DNA of 64,000 bases from Solen grandis (GCA_021229015.1 CM037778.1:86962477-87026476), one strand, 5' to 3'. Counted from the first letter of the stretch, positions 46,915-57,481 are shown. Numbers and translations: made by a program. Notes: a model not told the origin generated them from the letters alone.

Positions 46915-49900
46915 TGCGTTTATTGTTTTTGTATTTTCTAGGTATGAAGAAAATACTTATCTACTCAGTTCATGCCGTTGGAATGCATCATCATGGAAAT
47001 AGGGCATTAACTGTGGGCAAAGGTTATCTTGCCATGCATGAACCCGAAAATGATTATGACATGAATGCCATAGCTGTTACTAAATATAATGAGAGACCAC
47101 CAAGAACTGTTGCATACCTACGAAGATCTGACGCAGCTATTATAGCAAAACTTTTTCGCGCACATCTGGTGTATGATAAAATGTTACTAAAACCTAAGTC
47201 TGAACCTACATTCAAGTCAAGGACAGGACCCTCTCAACGATGTAATATTGGATTTTATTGTAAGACTGATCATTTACATGCAGTACAGGAAATTCTAAAT
47301 GATTCTACACTGATGTTTAAAGTTATCTAAACTTGTGAAAATAACTTGCAAGAGACTTATTGTTTGTTGAGTAATCTAATGTGTGTGTGTTAAGATAATT
47401 ATGTTTTCTGAGTCACTGTTTTTATTATGTGTGTAATATTTCAAAACCAGACTTTGAGGACTGCACACGTATACATCTCTGCCAATAAAATCATAGTGAA
47501 TGTCTACATAAATACCTGACCTTTTTTTCAAGATCTTTATTATAAATATATTTAACATGAATTTAGACTATAGTAAAAGTATGAGTAAATTATAATTTAA
47601 TTAACTCTCAAAATATGTATAATGTAAACTATTCGCTGATATGTAAACAAATACCATGTTTATTAGCTTTTTCTCTATACGTGTATTAGAGTTGGATTTT
47701 TAAAAATAATAAACTGTCCGTACTTTCTCTATTGAAATATGGTGTCCGTACTTTCCATTTTTATGTCCGTACTTTCTATACTTTGTCCGCACTTACCCGG
47801 ATTTAAAGAGATGTCAAATAACGCATGATTTCGTTGTTTTGGACCATATCAGTCCATATATTTCACGATAAAGTCCGTAAGAAATATATGATCGAATGAA
47901 AGGCAGTGATTCGGCACGCGAGTTCTTAATAAAGGTAACGAAAGTTAGTTTCGAACATCAGCTTTGTAAAAATCGTCCGTACTTACCCGGATTGCCCCTA
48001 TTATATTATCTTCAATTAATAAATTTCAGAATTTTACTTCCATGAAATTAATGGTCAAGATTGATTTCATGAATGTCTGCCATGATTGCTAAAATGAAGT
48101 TGATCTCTGGTTTGTCATTTGATTTCCTTATAGAAAAAATCATCTTGAATATGCTGATTTACACTGGTGAGCGTTTATGGCCCTTAATTTGGGCCTCTTG
48201 TTGTTGGTGGTTGCACTAAGAAAGGGTGAAATGTTTTTTTGTGGAATCCAAATAGCATTTCAGAACCATGGCACTTTCCCAGAATGCATCAAAATGTTTC
48301 CTCCAAGTAACTGTCACAGAGTTAAAAATATATTGTAATAAAATAATTATTCTATATGAATGAAAACAGTCGCTTTAAGTAAATTGGTCACAGATTAATA
48401 TGGTTGAATACCTTGATCTTTGGTTACCAGCTAGTCTACAAAAATGTCAGAAAATAATTAAAGGTAATAGGGAAACTCTGCAAACAAGACTTTAAAGGAT
48501 TTGGAATGAATAAAATGAAAAAATGGAAAAAAAGTAGGAGAGTGATCTAATAGAGGAAGTCAGTAAGTGTGATTAAGGAAATGTGTTGTGGAAATTAGAT
48601 GAATGTAGAAGAAGGATTAAGAATGCGGCTTAAGTAAGGACTGAAAGATAGATTTAGTTAAGGATCGGGAGTTGATAAGAAAGGGTGGACTAGAAGGTTT
48701 CTTTAGAGAGCTTAGAATTTGTGAAGTTAGATGGAAGGACTGAAGATTAGAATGAGAGAAGGTGGAGATAGGTTAAGGTGTGAAGAGATTTGTGTTTAGG
48801 AGGCACTTAGGATTTATATATGTAAATAGAAGATGGACACAACATTGTGAGAAAAGAAGTAGTTGATTAAAGAAGCGTTACAGAAGCGAGTGGCTCAAGA
48901 TAAATTACAAGACATTCCCCGAGAGAGGGAAAGAAAGATAGATAAAGAGAGACAGTAAGATACGGTGAGCAAAAGGGAAAAGGGCCCGGTTACATAACTG
49001 TGATGTGCTGCCGCACGTAAGAAATAATGATGTAAAATAGATAGTATGAAGGCTTAATTTGCATCTGGTGATTTTTTGTGACCTAAGTGTATCTAAAACA
49101 TTTTTTGACTGTCTAATGAGTCTAAAAGGAGTGGCCATTCTGTGTCTGATTCCATGTTACTCTCCACCACGTGCATTGATTAAATAGCTTTTTAGCTCAC
49201 CTGAGCACAACATGCTCAAGGTGAGCTTTTGTGATTGCCCGTCGTCCGTCGTCGTGCGTCGTCAACAATTTGCTTTAAACGACATCTCCTCTGAAACCGC
49301 TGGACAGAATTTGATTAAACTTAGCAGGTATGTTCCTTGGGTAAGGCTCTACAAAAGTTGCTAAAATAAAGTTGATCCATGAAGAACTCTGGTTGCCATG
49401 GCTACAAAAAGAAAAATAATTTGAAAACTTTAAAAATCATCTCCTTCAAAACTACTGGCCAGATTTCAAAATAATTTGGTACAGATGTTCCTTGGGTCAA
49501 CCTCTACCAAAGTTGCTAAAATTGTTCCGATCCGTAAAAAAACATGGCCGCCAGGGGCGAGGCTTATTTGCCTTATATGTATATAGAGAAACCTTTAAAC
49601 AACATCTCCTCTGAAACCACTAGACAGAATTTGATTAAACTTGGCAGGGATGATCCTTGGGTCAACCTTCACAAAAGTTGCTAAAATAAACTTGATCAAT
49701 GTAGAACTCTGGTTGCCATGGCAACAAAAAGAAAAAAAATATGAAAACTTTAAAAATCATCTTCAAAACTACTGGCCAGATTTTAAAATAAATTGGTACA
49801 GATGTTCCTTGGGTCAACCTCTACCAAAGTTGCTAAAATTATTCCGATCCGTAAAAAAACATGGCCGCCAGGGGCGGGGCTTATTTGCCTTATATGTATA

Positions 49901-52900
49901 AAGAGAAACCTTTAAACAACATCTCCTCTGAAACCACTGGACAGAATTTGATTAAACTTGGCAGGGATGATCCTTGGGTCAACCTTCACAAAAGTTGCTA
50001 AAATAAACTTGATCCATGTAGAACTCTGGTTGCCATGGCAACAAAAAGAAAAAAAAAATGAAAACTTTAAAAATCATCTTCTTCAAAACTACTGGCTAGA
50101 TTTTAAAATAAATTGGTACAGATGTTCCTTGGGTCAACCTCTACCAAAGTTGCTAAAATTATTCCGATCCGTAAAAAAACATGGCCACCAGGGGCGGGGC
50201 TTATTTTCCTTATATGTATATAGAGAAACCTTTAAACAACATCTCCTCTGAAACCACTGGACAGAATTTGATTAAACTTGGCAGGGATGATCCTTGGGTC
50301 AACCTTCACAAAAGTTGCTAAAATAAACTTGATCCATGTAGAACTCTGGTTGCCATGGCAACAAAAAGAAAAAAAATATGAAAACTTTAAAAATCATCTT
50401 CTTCAAAACTACTGGCCAGATTTTAAAATAAATTGGTACAGATGTTCCTTGGGTCAACCTCTACCAAAGTTGCTAAAATTTTTCCGATCTGTAATAAACA
50501 TGGCCGCCAGGTAGCTTAATAAAATGCAAAAAAGTTACATTAAATTACAAGGCCACTTATTAAAGAGATAGAAGTCTAACAGAGAGAGAGAGAGAGAGAA
50601 AACCAGCTAGAAACAAAAAAATAAATTGTACCCTTAGATGAGATAGTCCATTAGTCTGATAGGTCATTTGGGTGATTCCACTACATATGCAGAGGTGGAG
50701 AAGATAACATTACCACAAATACCATTCCTATAGCTTAGTTTGACCTTCTGGCAGAGGTCACATTTTCTGGACTGTGTTGCCCCACTGAGTAAGTGCAAAA
50801 CTAAATTACTTGCTACAATGTAAGTGAGATACTAGGCTAGTTTTACACGAAGCCACCTGATAGAGATATAAGGGTTATTCATACTATCCTAAATCAGCAG
50901 CAGCATCAACATCATCATTTAAGTGATTGTGGGGGGGGGGGGGTGAATATGCATGCAGATTGTCTGCCTTTACTTTGGTTCATGTCAGTGTTCCAGTACA
51001 CAGGGATTACCAAACACCTCTTAAAAACCACAAACGAATGATTAAAAACACTTTGTAATAAATTGCAACTTATTTCATAATAATTAACCCTTTTTAATCC
51101 CCCGCCGCAAAGCGGGAGGGGGGTTATAGGAATGCCCTTCGTCCGTCCGTCCGTCCGTCAGTCCGTCAGGCCGTCAGTCCGTCAGTGTGTCCGAAACACT
51201 TTCGTGTCCGCTCCATATCTCATGAACGCTTGGACACATTTTCTTCAAACTCGGCTAAAGTGTTAACCTCATTGAGCTGATGTGCAGAAGGCATGAGGCG
51301 GTCACGCTGGCTCAAGGTCAAGGTCATACTTGAAGGTCAAATGTTATTTTCGTGTCCGCTCCATATCTCATGAACGCTTGGACACATTTTCTTCAAACTC
51401 GGCTAAAATGTTAACCTCATTGAGCTGATGTGCAGAAGGCATGAGGTGGTCACGCTGGCTCAAGGTCAAGGTCATACTTGAAGGTCAAATGTTATTTTCT
51501 TGTCCGCACCATATCTCATGAATGCTTGGACACATTTTCTTCAAACTCGGCTAAAATGTTAACCTCATTGAGCTGATGTGCAGAAGGCATGAGGTGGTCA
51601 CGCTGGCTCAAGGTCAAGGTCATACTTGAAGGTCAAATGTTATTTTCTTGTCCGCACCATATCTCATGAATGCTTGGACACATTTTCTTCAAACTCGGCT
51701 AAAATGTTAACCTCATTGAGCTGATGTGCAGAAGGCATGAGGCGGTCACGCTGGCTCAAGGTCAAGGTCATACTTGAAGATCAAATATTATTTTCGTGTC
51801 CGCTCCATATCTCATGAACGCTTGGACACATTTTCTTCAAACTCGGCTAAAATGTTAACCTCATTGAGCTGATGTGCAGAAGGCATGAGGCGGTCACGCT
51901 GGCTCAAGGTCAAGGTCATACTTGAAGGTCAAATGTTATTTTCGTGTCCGCTCCATATTTCATAACGCTTGGCACAAACTCGGCTAAAATGTTAACCTCA
52001 TTGAGCTGATGTGCAGAAGGCATGAGTCTGTCATGCTGGCTCAAGGTCAAGGTCATACTTGCAGGTCAAATGTTATTTTCGTGTCCGCTCCATATCTCAT
52101 TCAGGAGTGTTCCCCTTGCCTTACACAGACCACTTCTTGACCTGGATTGCACTTCCACAGTGATATATTGTACTCGGTAAATAATAGTATGTCATGTTCA
52201 CAATCATACAAATTATTTCATGATATATAAAGTTTTTAATTGAGTTACACATGTACTTTGTGGTTACCTATCACATCCTATACTTCATTGATGTTCACTT
52301 TTTGTACTGTTTCCCATGTAAAACTTGTCAGTAAACTTTTAATATATGTGCCTCCGAATTCTGAAATTCATACATAACTCCGGAAAGTTAAATTGTCTTA
52401 AACTGATCTTCTATGTCTGCTACAACCATGCCAGGTTAAGGTGAACATAATCCTATGACCAAACAAATTCTAATATTCGGCCAGCGGCGGGGGATATAGC
52501 TGTCCTTTGGACTGCCTTGTCCTCATAGAGATCTATAAAATACCTATGTGAGTAGCATAAAACCTAATCAGCCTGCAAGTCCAACTGTTACTCGCAGGCT
52601 GATCAGGTTTTATGCTGTTTGCTGCTCCTTAGTGGTCTGGGGATGAGGATTTTACAATTAAATTTGGAAAGGTTTAAGTGGGGCTTTCTGCAGATCAGGA
52701 TTTATGTGGTACCTATAAAGGGCGTCAAAATTAGTTTTTATGAGGGAAAAGGTTAAGGACCATCTCTCTTTTTGTCCATTTTCAATCAGCAGTACCACAC
52801 TGAAATCTCATGATCACTGTTTTTTTTCATATTATTGCTAAAATGGGTAAGAAAAACTGTCAAGTTCCTGAGAAACATGTATATTAGTATGATACATGTA

Positions 52901-55844
52901 TACTAGGTTGCATATAGAGCAGTGGTACTCAGGTGAGCGATTTGAGGCCCTATGGGCCTCTTGTTTATATCAAAGTATTGAAATGACTGACCCGACTCGC
53001 TAACAGTCATAGTATTTAATTTCTTAGGACAAATAAAACATTAAGTGAGGATTAAAGATACAAAACATATTTTAATCGCTCCCCGCCCCCAACTCTCTCT
53101 CTCTCTGATCTCTCCTCTCCTCTCACTGTTCCATTCATTTTATGGATTTGATAAACCAATTCTTGCATGTTATATCGGTGTCTCAATATGATATATAAAA
53201 AACCTGGTTATATATTTACATGTTAGTTGTTCCTTAGTGAAAGACATCGCCGTGTCCAGTGCGCCATCGCCATGATTGAAGATGTGTTGATTTGTTTGCT
53301 TATACACAGTCAAAGGAAAAAACGAGAAAACAAATTTTGATTTAAATACTGTTTAAATGTCAACCACAACGATTTCATTTTCTTTTTTCTTTTTTTCCTG
53401 TAAAAATATGTTAGTGTAAAACCTATTGTGCAAAAACATATGTTGGAATTATTTGTAGTTTGCATGAAATTGGCAATTAAAAGTTACGAAAATACAATGG
53501 CGAGAAAGGATTGACTGACTTCTCCCTTTGCAGTGGCATCATAGAGCAAAACTTTGCCAGTACTATATAGTTTTAAACAATTAACAGTTATCCTAATTAT
53601 TTTCAAGCTATTTTAAAGATGAAAATGAAGGATCCTTTGGAAAATGTGTACAATAATCAATTAGTTTACTGTTCTATCAAAAATAATTTCTTATTTATAT
53701 CTTGTGGCCACGAATTAATAATCGTTTTTTTTTTGTTTGTTTTTTTGATTTGTTTGTTTTTTTCTTCTTAGTTATATCTCGTGGCCAGGAGGTAGCAAGA
53801 ATTTTTGTTGTTGTTGTTTTTTAGCTCACCCAAGCACATGTGCTCAGGATGAGCTATCAGGATCAATGAATGTCCATCATCCGTCCATCCGTCGTCCACA
53901 ATTAGTTTGTTTGCACTCTAGCATCTTTATTTCTTAAGCAATCATCTTCAAACTTTATGATAATGTTTATTACCATAATATCTTGGCCAAGTTCGATTAT
54001 AGCTGATATCGGCCAATTAGGTCAGGAGTTATGCCCCTTTTAATATTAACAAGAAAAGAATAAAACAAAATGTTATAATGGACGGCTTATAATAACCATA
54101 CTGCCCCCCTCTATTTCTCTTTTCTACTGTTTTGACCTTATAACCTAACCTGTCTATGCGCGAGACCTTTATATTAAATAAAAAATAAAAATGAAAAATA
54201 ATAATAATGATCTCTCTTAATATTAATATGATTTATATACAGAGAGGCAGTTATTACTTTATAATTTGCCCTGCACGAGTCCCGAGTCCCTCTAGACTCC
54301 CAAATAAGTAGCATTTTCCATATATTTTATAGCATCTGTGGATGAATTGAAATTTAAACTTTGAATCCTGACAGAGAAAACATTACATCTAAGTTGAAAA
54401 GTGCATGGGTAAAAAAATCATTGGAGTGGTAACTTTTTTTTAAACTAGGAATTATTTTATTTTTTTTAATCGACCTCTCCATGTATTATTTTTACATACA
54501 GAGGCCGTTTGTTTATTTTTTTAATACATTTTTATTTTTGGTTAATTCTTATGTTTAAATCAAAAAGAAGCAAATACAAATTAAGAAAAGCAAAATAAAA
54601 AATGTATATAATTACTATTTAAGAAAACATAAAGAAAAATTCCAAAAAAAAAAATTTAGAAAAAAAAAAGTCCCGGAAAATTAATTAAAACAGTACCAAT
54701 CGACACTCTTACCAATTGAGCTATTTCCTCAAGTGTAATTTAAAGACGTGTGTAAATAAGGCTATAGATAATCAACCTGATCAAAACATCAGGACTAGCA
54801 CTACACAGACAATTGAACTGTATTGATATCTACACCATGCGTTCTTTATATTACGGTTACATATTAACAAGATAAACATTACACATTAATTATTCCACAC
54901 ATGATGTAATAATCAAAAATACAAAATATTTTAAAATACAGAGGCTAAAAACCGACCGACGGGCGAAGCGATAAGTAGGTCATGACCGATATGTATGTAA
55001 ACATCATTAAAATACATACATCTACTGATTAACAATCTATCAAATATGATAAATTACACTGGAAACTATTTAAAACAAACACAAATCACGTATTTGAAAC
55101 TTCTAAACAATCACATAGAAAAATATTGGTCACTGAAAACTATTACTATCACAAATTTACATTCGACTGCAATACCAATTTTGCACATGCGCAAACGGAA
55201 GTGTAAACCCATTTTAATTAGACATACTAATATATATACAGTACTTAATAACAGTAATGTATATACAGTACTGAATACCGTCCAGAAAAATGCCACATTT
55301 CACTTTTTTTGCACTCTAGCATCTTCATTTCATAAGCAAACATTTTCAAAATTTCTGATAATGTTAATAGCCATAATCTCTAAGCCAAATTTTACTATAG
55401 CTGATATCAGATTATAAATCAGGAGTTATTGCCCTTTAATTAATAAAAATACCCGATTTCACTGTTTACACTCTAGCATTTTCATTTCTCAAGCAAACGT
55501 TTTGAGTTTTCACTGACAAAGTTAAAACCCATAATCTCTCAGTCAAGTTGGACTTCAAATTTGGACCACAGGCACTGTTCATGGAATGGAAATGATCTCA
55601 TAGATTATGTATTCATTACAACTATGCTATAATTTAGTAACTTGTACAGGCAATGAAGGTAGTGTTCTCAGGTGAGCGTCTTTAGGGTCATCTTGGCCCT
55701 CTTGTTTCTTAGTTATTATCTCATGGCCACGAGATAATAAAAAAAGAAAAACACCATGTCTTCTCTGTGCTTCCTTTTTCTGAATTTTAACATTTTATTT
55801 CAATGTCTGTAAATAATTAATATACTGTTCTACCAAAAATAATT

Positions 55845-55889
<45 letters not shown>

Positions 55890-57198
55890 GTGTTTAATTA
55901 ACTGTATATGATAATATGAAAAATTTATAAGAATTTATATGAATTAAGAAGAATATACGATCGAAATTTGTTCTATGAATAACGTCATATGTGTCAAGTG
56001 ACCCAAAATGTGTAATACGAAAACAACGGCAGTTAAATATACTTAAAGCGATTTTTATATCTTATTAGAATTGGCGAAATAGGTTAGATTTTATAAAAAG
56101 TACAATTTTCTTTATGGTTCAACTTTAAATAAATAATTTCTAGAAATATCTTTTGTAGGTATCTGGTATGGGGATGGAGTGTATTTTGCAGGAGATGCGT
56201 CTTACTCTGCAAGAGGGTGGTTGTCTGGAGCAGGAGGCAACGCACCACAAGCAAGTTCTGTAAGAGGAACCATGTTCTATGTCAAAGCCTTAACAGGTAT
56301 GGTAACATTTCAACCCCTCTTATTTTCAAAGAAAACTGCCACCATATACATGTATAAACTTATGAATCAATTACGAATATGTGCTTCTTATATGATTAAG
56401 ACATATTCTTCTTGGTCTAAAAATATATTCAGATCAATTCTGGTGGAGATGGTAATGGAAATAGTCAAAATGTGCATAACCGGTAGAAGTCTTGTGTGTT
56501 GCAATCAACAACAGCGACTTGTTTTTCCATTGAGTTCTCTCATATTTTCACTTTGTGCATCTTACGACAGAAAATACTTCGGGCGTATAATGCTCCGACA
56601 CGCAAAGCTCTCGTTAAGATGTTGGTATGTCGCAACCGGAGATCAAACTCACGACCTTCCGCTCCCCAGGTGGACGCTCTAAAAACTTGGCCACCGGGAA
56701 TGGTCCCAGTTACGATATTTAGAAGGATGACAGTATATGCCCAGAAAATCCGAGATAAACATCCCATACTTTAGTTTAGTTACTGTATTCAATTTTGAAA
56801 TGATTAAATCATAAAAAGTTTGCACATACAAAATACATTCATTTATGCAGCAAATCATTGATGTGTTTAAGTTCAGTTTTCTTAGGGGAATATTCGTACG
56901 ATTCATTGTTTACTGTAAAGGAAATACATTTTTAGATATCTAACTTAAGTTTGTTGGTACTGTTCCAGCACGACTTCCTTTGCTGTGAATTTAATATGGT
57001 CTTTAACAGTTTTGTTGATTACTTTTAGGACAGTACTGTAAAGGAAATCAAAGTATGAGGTACCTACCCCCGATTGATCCAAGCAAGCCTTTGGTTCTGT
57101 ATGACTCTGCTGTGGACGATCCCGCCAATCCGATGGAGTTTGTGATATTCAACGACACACAGGCTTATCCTGAGTACCTGATTACATTCACAGCTTAA
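35092..57198 (+). CDS. PARP14-like ADP-ribosyltransferase, KH-WWE-catalytic exons
   Basis: Transfers ADP-ribose from NAD+ to proteins or nucleic acids. Relatives act in stress and antiviral responses. Exons with matching phases are 35092-35500, 36014-36198, 38395-38584, 56159-56296 and 57029-57198 (TAA stop), giving 363 residues. Residues 1-50 look like the KH-like segment that precedes WWE in PARP14. Residues 60-125 are a WWE domain (QVKWYFENV...IYVIDFEKL). From about 145 on is the catalytic domain: WHGT (H238), DGVYFAGDASYSARG (Y270) and NPMEFVIFND (E344). This gives H-Y-E, whereas human PARP14 is known to be H-Y-L. No macrodomain or RRM exons and no promoter are seen upstream, so the 5' part is missing, lost in gaps, or this is a short paralogue. 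An ATG at 34999 opens the first frame, but the acceptor at 35090-35091 suggests an internal exon. Confidence 0.9.
36599..37287. mobile_element. hAT-like non-autonomous element
   Basis: Ends CAGGGGTGGAAAAT and, inverted, CAGGGCTGTAAAAATCCACT match the CAGGG-type termini of hAT transposons. ACTCGTCC-type motifs are repeated near both ends. No transposase is present. An 8-bp duplication could not be confirmed. It lies in a PARP intron. Confidence 0.55.
37288..38394. other. Intron sequence without recognisable features
   Basis: Contains a short GTGACCTTGACCTTGACATTTG motif common in mollusc repeats (about 37570). Otherwise nothing I can name. It ends at the acceptor TTTTCAG of the exon at 38395. 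Confidence 0.5.
39062..41421 (-). mobile_element. Nested inverted TTTTAGCTCACC-family element
   Basis: Reads ACAAGAGGCCCATAGGGCC at the left and CTCAGGTGAGCTAAAAA at the right, i.e. the family in reverse. It contains a TTAA-flanked MITE (39266-39512), a unique spacer with a (CT)n run (39969-39998), and four ~320-bp tandem units (40060-41300). The same internal order occurs in the opposite direction at 49189-52964. Confidence 0.85.
43920..44215 (+). repeat. Cluster of poly-C / poly-G tracts
   Basis: One G run (about 43927) and at least five long C runs (8 to about 30 bases) lie within 300 bases just upstream of the transposase start, separated by GTACTGAGATTTTAAGAGTTG and a near copy of it. 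The minus strand could form G-quadruplexes. Run lengths may be unreliable. Confidence 0.8.
44282..46230 (+). pseudogene. CENP-B/jerky-type DDE transposase (one stop, one frameshift)
   Basis: Transposase of a pogo/Tigger-like element. From the ATG at 44282, residues ~14-57 form a psq-type helix-turn-helix (LENAVKAVQENSMSVRKAAA then FGVPKSTIGDRI). A CENP-B-type second DNA-binding region follows (GKDW...KRRHPDL), and then the DDE_1 core: WNCDEMGKN (Asp, codon 181), LILDGHSSHET (second Asp) and HALQPLDKAVF (third Asp). By my count 35 residues separate the second and third Asp. A TAG at 44648-44650 interrupts GKDW/EGVKRRHP. A one-base frame change near 45470-45500 separates the core from a Ser/Asp-rich tail ending in a Lys/Arg-rich segment (46230). 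All catalytic residues remain, so decay is recent, or the breaks are sequencing errors. Confidence 0.88.
46287..46909 (+). mobile_element. TTTTAGCTCACC-family element nested in the pogo-like transposon
   Basis: Starts TTTTTAGCTCACCTGAGCAA. It holds two ~240-bp units each with GTTGCCATGGCAAC (46492 and 46732), and ends GGCGAGCGATTTAGGGCC and TTGACCCTC before a ~40-base T run. It separates the transposase from the HIRAN ORF. Confidence 0.85.
46944..47330 (+). CDS. HIRAN-like domain protein encoded by the transposon
   Basis: An uninterrupted 128-residue frame from ATG 46944 to TAA 47330. The core reads YSVHAVGMHHHGNRALTVGK, then GYLAMHEPENDYDMNAIAV and a VAYLRRSDAAIIAKL helix. This matches the HIRAN pattern: a beta-barrel with the E-P-x-N-x-Y-D-x-N-A-I-x-V signature, known from HLTF/Rad5, where it binds DNA 3' ends at stalled forks. 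The remaining ~50 residues finish with FYCKTDHLHAVQEILNDSTL. It sits inside the transposon's inverted repeats, downstream of the transposase. TTTTGTATTTTCTAG just before it looks like a splice acceptor, so it might be a 3' exon or a separate gene. No stop or frameshift interrupts it, unlike the transposase. The domain call is by motif. Confidence 0.75.
   Translation: MKKILIYSVHAVGMHHHGNRALTVGKGYLAMHEPENDYDMNAIAVTKYNERPPRTVAYLRRSDAAIIAKLFRAHLVYDKMLLKPKSEPTFKSRTGPSQRCNIGFYCKTDHLHAVQEILNDSTLMFKVI
48204..49188. other. PARP intron sequence, no features
   Basis: A purine-rich segment (48530-48970, many GAAG/AGGA words) and otherwise unremarkable sequence. No gene is supported. Confidence 0.5.
49189..52964 (+). 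mobile_element. TTTTAGCTCACC-family element, forward copy of the 39062 type
   Basis: Starts TTTTTAGCTCACCTGAGCAC. It carries four ~318-bp tandem units (49250-50510), then the same spacer as 39512-40060 in the opposite sense. Next comes the TTAA MITE, split by an insertion, and the end CTCAGGTGAGCGATTTGAGG then GGGCCTCTTGT. The frames that recur in each unit are repeat by-products, not genes. Confidence 0.88.
51095..52520 (+). mobile_element. CCCCCGCCGC-ended element with ~147-bp tandem units
   Basis: Inserted into the MITE of the 49189 element (CCCTTTT / CCTCATAGAG is interrupted). It begins AATCCCCCGCCGCAAAGCGG and a (GTCC)n tract, holds about six units with CATATCTCATGAACGCTTGG and GGCTCAAGGTCAAGGTCATA, and ends CCAGCGGCGGGGGATATAGC. 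The two ends are roughly inverted (CCCCCGCCGC / GCGGCGGGGG). No coding capacity is seen. Confidence 0.8.
52965..53816. other. PARP intron sequence, no features
   Basis: AT-rich with a short (CT)n tract (about 53096-53125). No gene or clear repeat is seen. Confidence 0.5.
53817..55707 (+). mobile_element. TTTTAGCTCACC-family element with internal insertion
   Basis: Starts TTTTTTAGCTCACCCAAGCA and ends CTCAGGTGAGCGTCTTTAGG, then TTGGCCCTCTTGTTTC. The ACTCTAGCATCTTCATTTC units (53910-54050) resume at about 55285. The AT-rich stretch in between (54060-55280) is probably a separate insertion of unknown type. Confidence 0.75.
55850..55887. repeat. (AT)n microsatellite
   Basis: A run of about 18 AT dinucleotides in the long PARP intron, 270 bases before the exon at 56159. 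Confidence 0.95.
56560..56712 (-). repeat. tRNA-derived SINE head, reverse orientation
   Basis: Read on the minus strand: GGTGGCCAAGTTTTTAGAGC (A-box region), then GGTCGTGAGTTTGATCTCC (B-box-like). It lies in the last PARP intron. The open frames here are by-products. Confidence 0.6.
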
Positions 57199-57481
57199 GG
57201 ACTCAGATACTTATGGTACTAAATGATACAGATTGGATTTTACTGGGTTAAGACTGGTTATCTATTAGCTTCAGAAGTATTATTGTGTGAGAATCCTTGG
57301 AAAGTGTGTGTGTGTGTGTTTTCACATTCGAGGAAAAAGTAGAATGTAATACGCATTTTTTCAATTCAGTCTCCTTTTTACTCTACACAGTTTAATCCAT
57401 TTTTATCTAAGTTTACCACCTAAGAGCGGAAATACCTTATGGGTTTGTACTTTTCATTATTAATTTTGTCCTATTTAGTGT

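Larger units (their letters stand above)
43124..47998 (+). mobile_element. pogo/Tigger-like DNA transposon carrying transposase and HIRAN ORF
   Basis: Perfect 25-bp terminal inverted repeats (starting GGGGCAATCCGGGTAAGTAC; 43124-43148 and 47974-47998), each flanked outside by TA. This is the target duplication of Tc1/mariner/pogo elements. Subterminal motifs related to the ends (GTCCGTACTTTCC, GTCCGCACTTACCCGG) recur at about 43149-43164, 43525, 47715, 47745, 47765 and 47787 and probably bind transposase. Inside are a CENP-B/jerky-type transposase (44282-46230) and a HIRAN-like ORF (46944-47330). A TTTTAGCTCACC-family element (46287-46909) is nested between them. Poly-C runs fill 43925-44210. 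Identical ends suggest fairly recent mobility. Confidence 0.92.
38841..48203 (+). mobile_element. Outer TTTTAGCTCACC-family element split by nested insertions
   Basis: The left end is TTTTAGCTCACCAGAGCACG. The right end is CTGGTGAGCGTTTATGGCCC, then GGGCCTCTTGTTG (48203). Between them are ~155-bp units (41440-42060) with GACAGAATTTGATAAAACTT and GTTGCCATGGCAAC. Two insertions interrupt it: an inverted family member at 39062-41421 and the pogo-like transposon at 43124-47998. The unit sequence resumes cleanly after 41421 (AACAAATAGAAA / AATAATTGAAAAC), which proves the nesting. Confidence 0.75.

Noticed and set aside
46944..47330. HIRAN ORF as an alternative exon of the PARP gene
   Set aside because: It lies inside the TA-flanked inverted repeats of the pogo-like transposon and is not in frame with PARP exons through a visible donor. 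It was kept as transposon cargo.
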